35,108 bases of DNA from an uncultured Neomegalonema sp. (lineage in GTDB: Bacteria > Pseudomonadota > Alphaproteobacteria > Rhodobacterales > Rhodobacteraceae). The notes under the pieces were generated by a model that was not told where the DNA came from, searched no databases, and saw nothing but the letters and a program-made list of their open reading frames with translations. How positions within the stretch are numbered: position 1 is the first letter of the stretch; each line of letters starts with the position of its first letter. Of this stretch, positions 32,105 through 35,108 are shown one piece after another. A program made the translations under genes and the position numbers. The DNA is taken from NCBI GenBank assembly GCA_937928005.1, contig CALFVD010000082.1, positions 1 through 35,108 on the forward strand, in the 5' to 3' direction.

Positions 32105-33292
32105 ATGGGCCTCTTTTCACGCGGCAAACCGAAATCTTGGCTGGGGCGTTACGTTGCCCATGTTGGCGCATGGGGCATTCTCGCAATTCCCTTTGCTCTG
32201 ATCTTCGCAACGATGTTCATCGGTAACGTAAAAAACCAACTTACCCTGCGCCCCGTAGAGGCCACCGTCATCTCAGTTCGTTCGGAATGCCGTTTGAAAT
32301 GGACCGAGGATGGCAAAAGCAAGAAGGGCAGGATCCGCCCTTGTGCCGAAGCTGAGCGGTATCGCGACAAATCGACCAAGCGCCTCTACCGCATCGACCG
32401 CGACGATTTCGCCACTGTGGAGTGGCGCGAATCCACGGGCCAGTCCTACCAAGCCGAACTCGATCACATCGACACGGGTAAAATCGGCGACCCGGAACCC
32501 GGTGAGACCGTCACCGTCATCGCCAAAGGTGGCATCGAGCCGCAAGCCGCCGCATCGCATGATGCACAGGACTTTACAATCAACGCCGCCTTCTTCGCCT
32601 TCTGCGCGTGGCTGGCATGGCCACCGCGTAGGCCCGGAAATGAACGCGCACCACTCATCCACATCCACCGTAAGAAGGGTTTCACGGGCTGGATCACCGA
32701 GAGCATAGGGCGTTGGTCATTCTACGGGGCCGTCCTCGGCGCGATCACAGCCTGCATCGGCGCATGGTTATTTATGACCATCGACCGTAGCGGCGACAGA
32801 TATGCTTCGACCGAAGCGCGCATCATTGGCATTGAGGAAAGCTGCCGCCTATCACCCGATAACGGCAAGATACTCAAGATCGAAACCTTGCAGAAAATCT
32901 CCTGCGACCGTGCCCGCGCAATTCAGCGCAACCGACCCGAAGAGAACTATTCGGTTTTGGAACGCCCCGATTATACCATTCGCTACACGGATTACGCAGG
33001 GATCATGCATGACAAGGAACTATCCACCTCGGCCATCCGCGATCTTGATCCAGCAATCGGTGACGTGATTGCCCTCGATATCCGCAAAGATGATCCGACA
33101 CGCATTCGCATCGCTCGTGACCCTGATGAGGCAGAGGACCGCACGCCTCTGGATCACACAATGATGAAATATGGCGGCTTGCTCACCTTTATCGGCGGCC
33201 AATTAGCGTGGCTCTTCGGGGTACGGATTGACTTGTCGCGGTTAACGAGGATCAAGCGCAGAACACAGCGGATGGTACACCGCAGGACATAA
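32105..33292 (+). CDS. Four-helix membrane protein with duplicated DUF3592-like module
   Basis: The 395-residue protein has membrane helices near 17-40, 159-173, 203-225 and 350-370. The positive-inside rule puts both long loops (about 41-158 and 226-349) in the periplasm. The two halves are repeats: VEATVISVRSECRLKW against TEARIIGIEESCRLSP, then GDPEPGETVTVIA against LDPAIGDVIALDI. Each loop has two Cys (62/80 and 247/267), probably a disulfide. This resembles a doubled DUF3592 domain. Function is unknown. It sits between the lpxC terminator and bamD, where related genomes usually have bamD directly, so an envelope role is possible by position only. Confidence 0.75.
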   Translation: MGLFSRGKPKSWLGRYVAHVGAWGILAIPFALIFATMFIGNVKNQLTLRPVEATVISVRSECRLKWTEDGKSKKGRIRPCAEAERYRDKSTKRLYRIDRDDFATVEWRESTGQSYQAELDHIDTGKIGDPEPGETVTVIAKGGIEPQAAASHDAQDFTINAAFFAFCAWLAWPPRRPGNERAPLIHIHRKKGFTGWITESIGRWSFYGAVLGAITACIGAWLFMTIDRSGDRYASTEARIIGIEESCRLSPDNGKILKIETLQKISCDRARAIQRNRPEENYSVLERPDYTIRYTDYAGIMHDKELSTSAIRDLDPAIGDVIALDIRKDDPTRIRIARDPDEAEDRTPLDHTMMKYGGLLTFIGGQLAWLFGVRIDLSRLTRIKRRTQRMVHRRT

Positions 33293-33445
33293 AGGCAATT
33301 TTGCAAGTCTACCGAGGTTCCATTGCCTCCCGTCCCCGGCTCACCTGCCAAGCCCACCACTTCTGATTCGACTGAATGGCAATTGACCGGAGTACGAAAA
33401 TCGGTTTCATCCGTAGTCATGTGTGGGCTATGATAGCATGGAATC

Positions 33446-33463
33446 CGGCGCGCCGTCGCGCCG
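33446..33463 (+). promoter_or_regulatory. GC hairpin in the bamD leader
   Basis: CGGCGCG, a four-base loop and CGCGCCG form a perfect seven-pair stem, 21 bases before the bamD ATG. TATGAT, a possible -10 box, lies a short distance upstream (33429-33434). The hairpin would be at the 5' end of the message and could stabilise it. Confidence 0.4.
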
Positions 33464-33484
33464 CTGCTCAGATACAGGTGACGA

Positions 33485-34342
33485 ATGTCCCGAACCACCC
33501 TCCGCATCCTCCTCGCCGCCACCTTGGCGGGGCTTTCCGCGTGTAGCGGCAATGTCCCTTCACTAGATTCGCTGTTCTCCTCGAAAGAGGAAGCCCCCAT
33601 CGAATCACGTAGCCCAGAAGCCATCTTCGGCGATGCCCGAACCAACCAAAAGGAAGGCAATCACAAGACCGCCGCATTCCTTTATGACGAAGTTGAGCGC
33701 CTCTATCCCTATTCCGACGTGGCCAAAGACTCGATGTTGCTATCCGCTGTCTCCTCCTACGAAGCTAAGGAGTATGACAAGGCAATCCTGTCTGCTGAGC
33801 GGTTTATCGGCTTCTACCCCAGCGATGACCAAACTGATTACGCCCGCTACATCGTCGCTCAGAGCTATTATGAGCAGATCGTTGATGTGGGTCGGGATCA
33901 GGGCATGACCGTTCAGGCGCGTCAGGCATTAGACGAACTGATCGCCCGGCATCCCGAAAGCAAATATGTCAAGGATGCACAGCTTAAACGCGATACGACC
34001 GTTGACCAGCTTGCGGGCAAGGAGATGACAGTCGGTCGCTACTATCTCAAAAACGGCCAGTATATCGGTGCAATCAATCGTTTCCAGACCGTTGCACGCG
34101 ATTATGACACCACCTCCCATGTCGAGGAAGCATTGCACCGGCTGGTGGAGGCAAACCTTGCACTGGGGTTGGTTAACGAAGCAAAATCCTCCGCCGCCGT
34201 GCTAGGTCATAACTACCCCGGTTCGCCATGGTACGAGGCGAGCTATGCCCTCTTAACCGGAGAAAACCTAACCGGCGGCCTGTCGCAGGATGCCTGGTAC
34301 AAACGCATGTACCGTCAGGTTATCCTCGGCAACTGGCTCTAG
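33485..34342 (+). CDS. bamD: Outer membrane assembly lipoprotein BamD
   Basis: The 285-residue protein has a lipoprotein signal (MSRTTLRILLAATLAGLSAC) with Cys20 as the lipidated residue. The body is a set of TPR helices: RSPEAIFGDARTNQKEGNH, FLYDEVERLYPYSDVAKDS, SAERFIGFYPSDDQTDYAR and FQTVARDYDTTSHVEEALH. BamD is the essential partner of BamA in inserting outer-membrane proteins. Spacing of DARYIVAQSYYEQI-like elements and overall length match the alphaproteobacterial ComL/BamD form. It is followed by recN after 14 bases. Confidence 0.95.
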   Translation: MSRTTLRILLAATLAGLSACSGNVPSLDSLFSSKEEAPIESRSPEAIFGDARTNQKEGNHKTAAFLYDEVERLYPYSDVAKDSMLLSAVSSYEAKEYDKAILSAERFIGFYPSDDQTDYARYIVAQSYYEQIVDVGRDQGMTVQARQALDELIARHPESKYVKDAQLKRDTTVDQLAGKEMTVGRYYLKNGQYIGAINRFQTVARDYDTTSHVEEALHRLVEANLALGLVNEAKSSAAVLGHNYPGSPWYEASYALLTGENLTGGLSQDAWYKRMYRQVILGNWL

Positions 34343-34356
34343 GCGAAGCGCGCGGG

Positions 34357-35108
34357 ATGCTGCGGCGTCTGTCGATCCGCAACATCGTCCTGATTGACGC
34401 CCTCGACCTCGAATTTGAGGCTGGTCTGGGCGCGATGACGGGTGAGACGGGGGCAGGAAAATCGATCTTGCTCGATGCGCTCGGCGCTGCACTTGGCGCG
34501 CGGGCGAATGCCGATCTTGTGCGGGTCGGGGCCGATAAGGGGTCGGCAACGGCGGAATTCGAGCTGGATGACGATCACCCCGTTTGGGGGTGGTTGCGCG
34601 AGCAGGGGCACGATTTCGAGGATGCAAATCTAATCGTGCGCCGGATTATTAGCCGGGAAGGGCGTAGCCGCGCCTTTGTCAATGACGAAGCGGTCGGCGT
34701 GGCGACTTTGCGTGAACTTGGCGTGCGGCTCATCGAAATTCACGGGCAATTCGACGACCGGGCGCTGGTCGATCCCGCCGGACATCGCGGCCTACTTGAT
34801 GCCTATGGCGGCTTGCAAGGCGAGCATAAACGGGTCAATGCGCTCTATATCGCTTGGCGTGAAATCGCAATGCAACTGGAAACGACCCGCGCAGAGGTGG
34901 CCGAAGCTCAGCGCGATGCCGAATTCGTGCGCCATTCGGTCGAGGAACTGGCCGCACTCGCCCCTGAAGAGGGGGAGGAAGACGTGCTCGATACTGAACG
35001 GCGACAGATGCAGCGCGCAGAATCCATCGCCGATGACGTGCGAAAGGCCATCGGCCTGCTCGGCAACCAAGGGGCCGAAATGGCCATCGGTGACACCATG
35101 CGCCGGAT
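34357..35108 (+). CDS. recN: DNA repair protein RecN, 5' part (runs off window)
   Basis: An open frame from ATG 34357 continues to the end of the window without a stop (250 codons seen). It starts MLRRLSIRNIVLIDALDLEF, and Walker A is MTGETGAGKSILLDAL. Next come IVRRIISREGRSRAFVNDE and IEIHGQFDDRALVDPAGHR, the signature of RecN, an SMC-like ATPase that helps hold broken DNA ends together. The coiled-coil begins near residue 150 (IAWREIAMQLETTRAEVAEA). The bamD-recN order is typical of Rhodobacterales. Confidence 0.95.
   Translation, partial: MLRRLSIRNIVLIDALDLEFEAGLGAMTGETGAGKSILLDALGAALGARANADLVRVGADKGSATAEFELDDDHPVWGWLREQGHDFEDANLIVRRIISREGRSRAFVNDEAVGVATLRELGVRLIEIHGQFDDRALVDPAGHRGLLDAYGGLQGEHKRVNALYIAWREIAMQLETTRAEVAEAQRDAEFVRHSVEELAALAPEEGEEDVLDTERRQMQRAESIADDVRKAIGLLGNQGAEMAIGDTMRR

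Noticed and set aside
25160-34342. Frameshift or truncation in division genes
   Set aside because: murB, ddl, ftsQ, ftsA, ftsZ, lpxC and bamD all read through with expected motifs and lengths.
1-35108. CRISPR arrays, tRNA or rRNA genes, insertion sequences
   Set aside because: I looked for regularly spaced repeats, cloverleaf-like intergenic sequence and transposase motifs (DDE, HTH pairs) and saw none.

Overview
The window is a chromosomal segment of a GC-rich alphaproteobacterium, most likely from Rhodobacterales or a close relative. The strongest evidence is the right end: murB-ddl-ftsQ-ftsA-ftsZ, then lpxC, bamD and recN, an order typical of that group. GANTC sites in front of ftsZ and several lipoproteins and secreted proteins of Rhodobacteraceae type agree with this. 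I assigned families by reading motifs and ran no database search.

Layout. 1-716: the 5' end of a conserved hypothetical gene, whose near-identical first part recurs at 24.6 kb, and a small secreted protein. 0.8-2.7 kb: a GcvT/DmdA-type folate enzyme convergent with truA. 2.7-7.4 kb: an accessory stretch with an AT-rich DUF4145-like zinc-finger protein, a Tat-like secreted protein, a TacA/TacT-type toxin-antitoxin pair, a YcjX-family P-loop protein and a HigBA-type pair whose toxin gene carries an internal TGA. 7.4-13.3 kb: a lipoprotein; matB with a 57-residue membrane ORF upstream; a blue-light LOV protein; and a tightly coupled pyk / class-IV aminotransferase / Imm11-like operon. 13.5-17.3 kb: a 2-hydroxyacid dehydrogenase, then a divergent pair of a PhcB-like methyltransferase and a six-helix sensor kinase, then a broken zinc-ribbon gene. 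17.3-24.8 kb: prfC, an unknown membrane-anchored protein, a LysE/RhtB exporter, fabB-fabA, a repeat-rich secreted protein, a DUF1194 von Willebrand protein and the second copy of the repeated hypothetical gene. 25.1-35.1 kb: the cell-division and envelope cluster.

How the genes work together. MurB and Ddl make peptidoglycan precursors, and FtsQ, FtsA and FtsZ build the divisome. LpxC commits precursor to lipid A and BamD assembles outer-membrane proteins. FabA and FabB make unsaturated fatty acids, and MatB may supply malonyl-CoA. The genes from murB to ftsA overlap by a few bases, so they are probably translated from one message.

Most novel points: the divergent methyltransferase/kinase pair that resembles Ralstonia PhcB/PhcS; the LOV photoreceptor without an effector domain; the class-IV aminotransferase lacking the usual PLP-binding Glu and coupled to an Imm11-like gene; RNA hairpins over the lpxC ribosome-binding site and in the toxin-antitoxin spacer; and two small genes interrupted by single stop codons.
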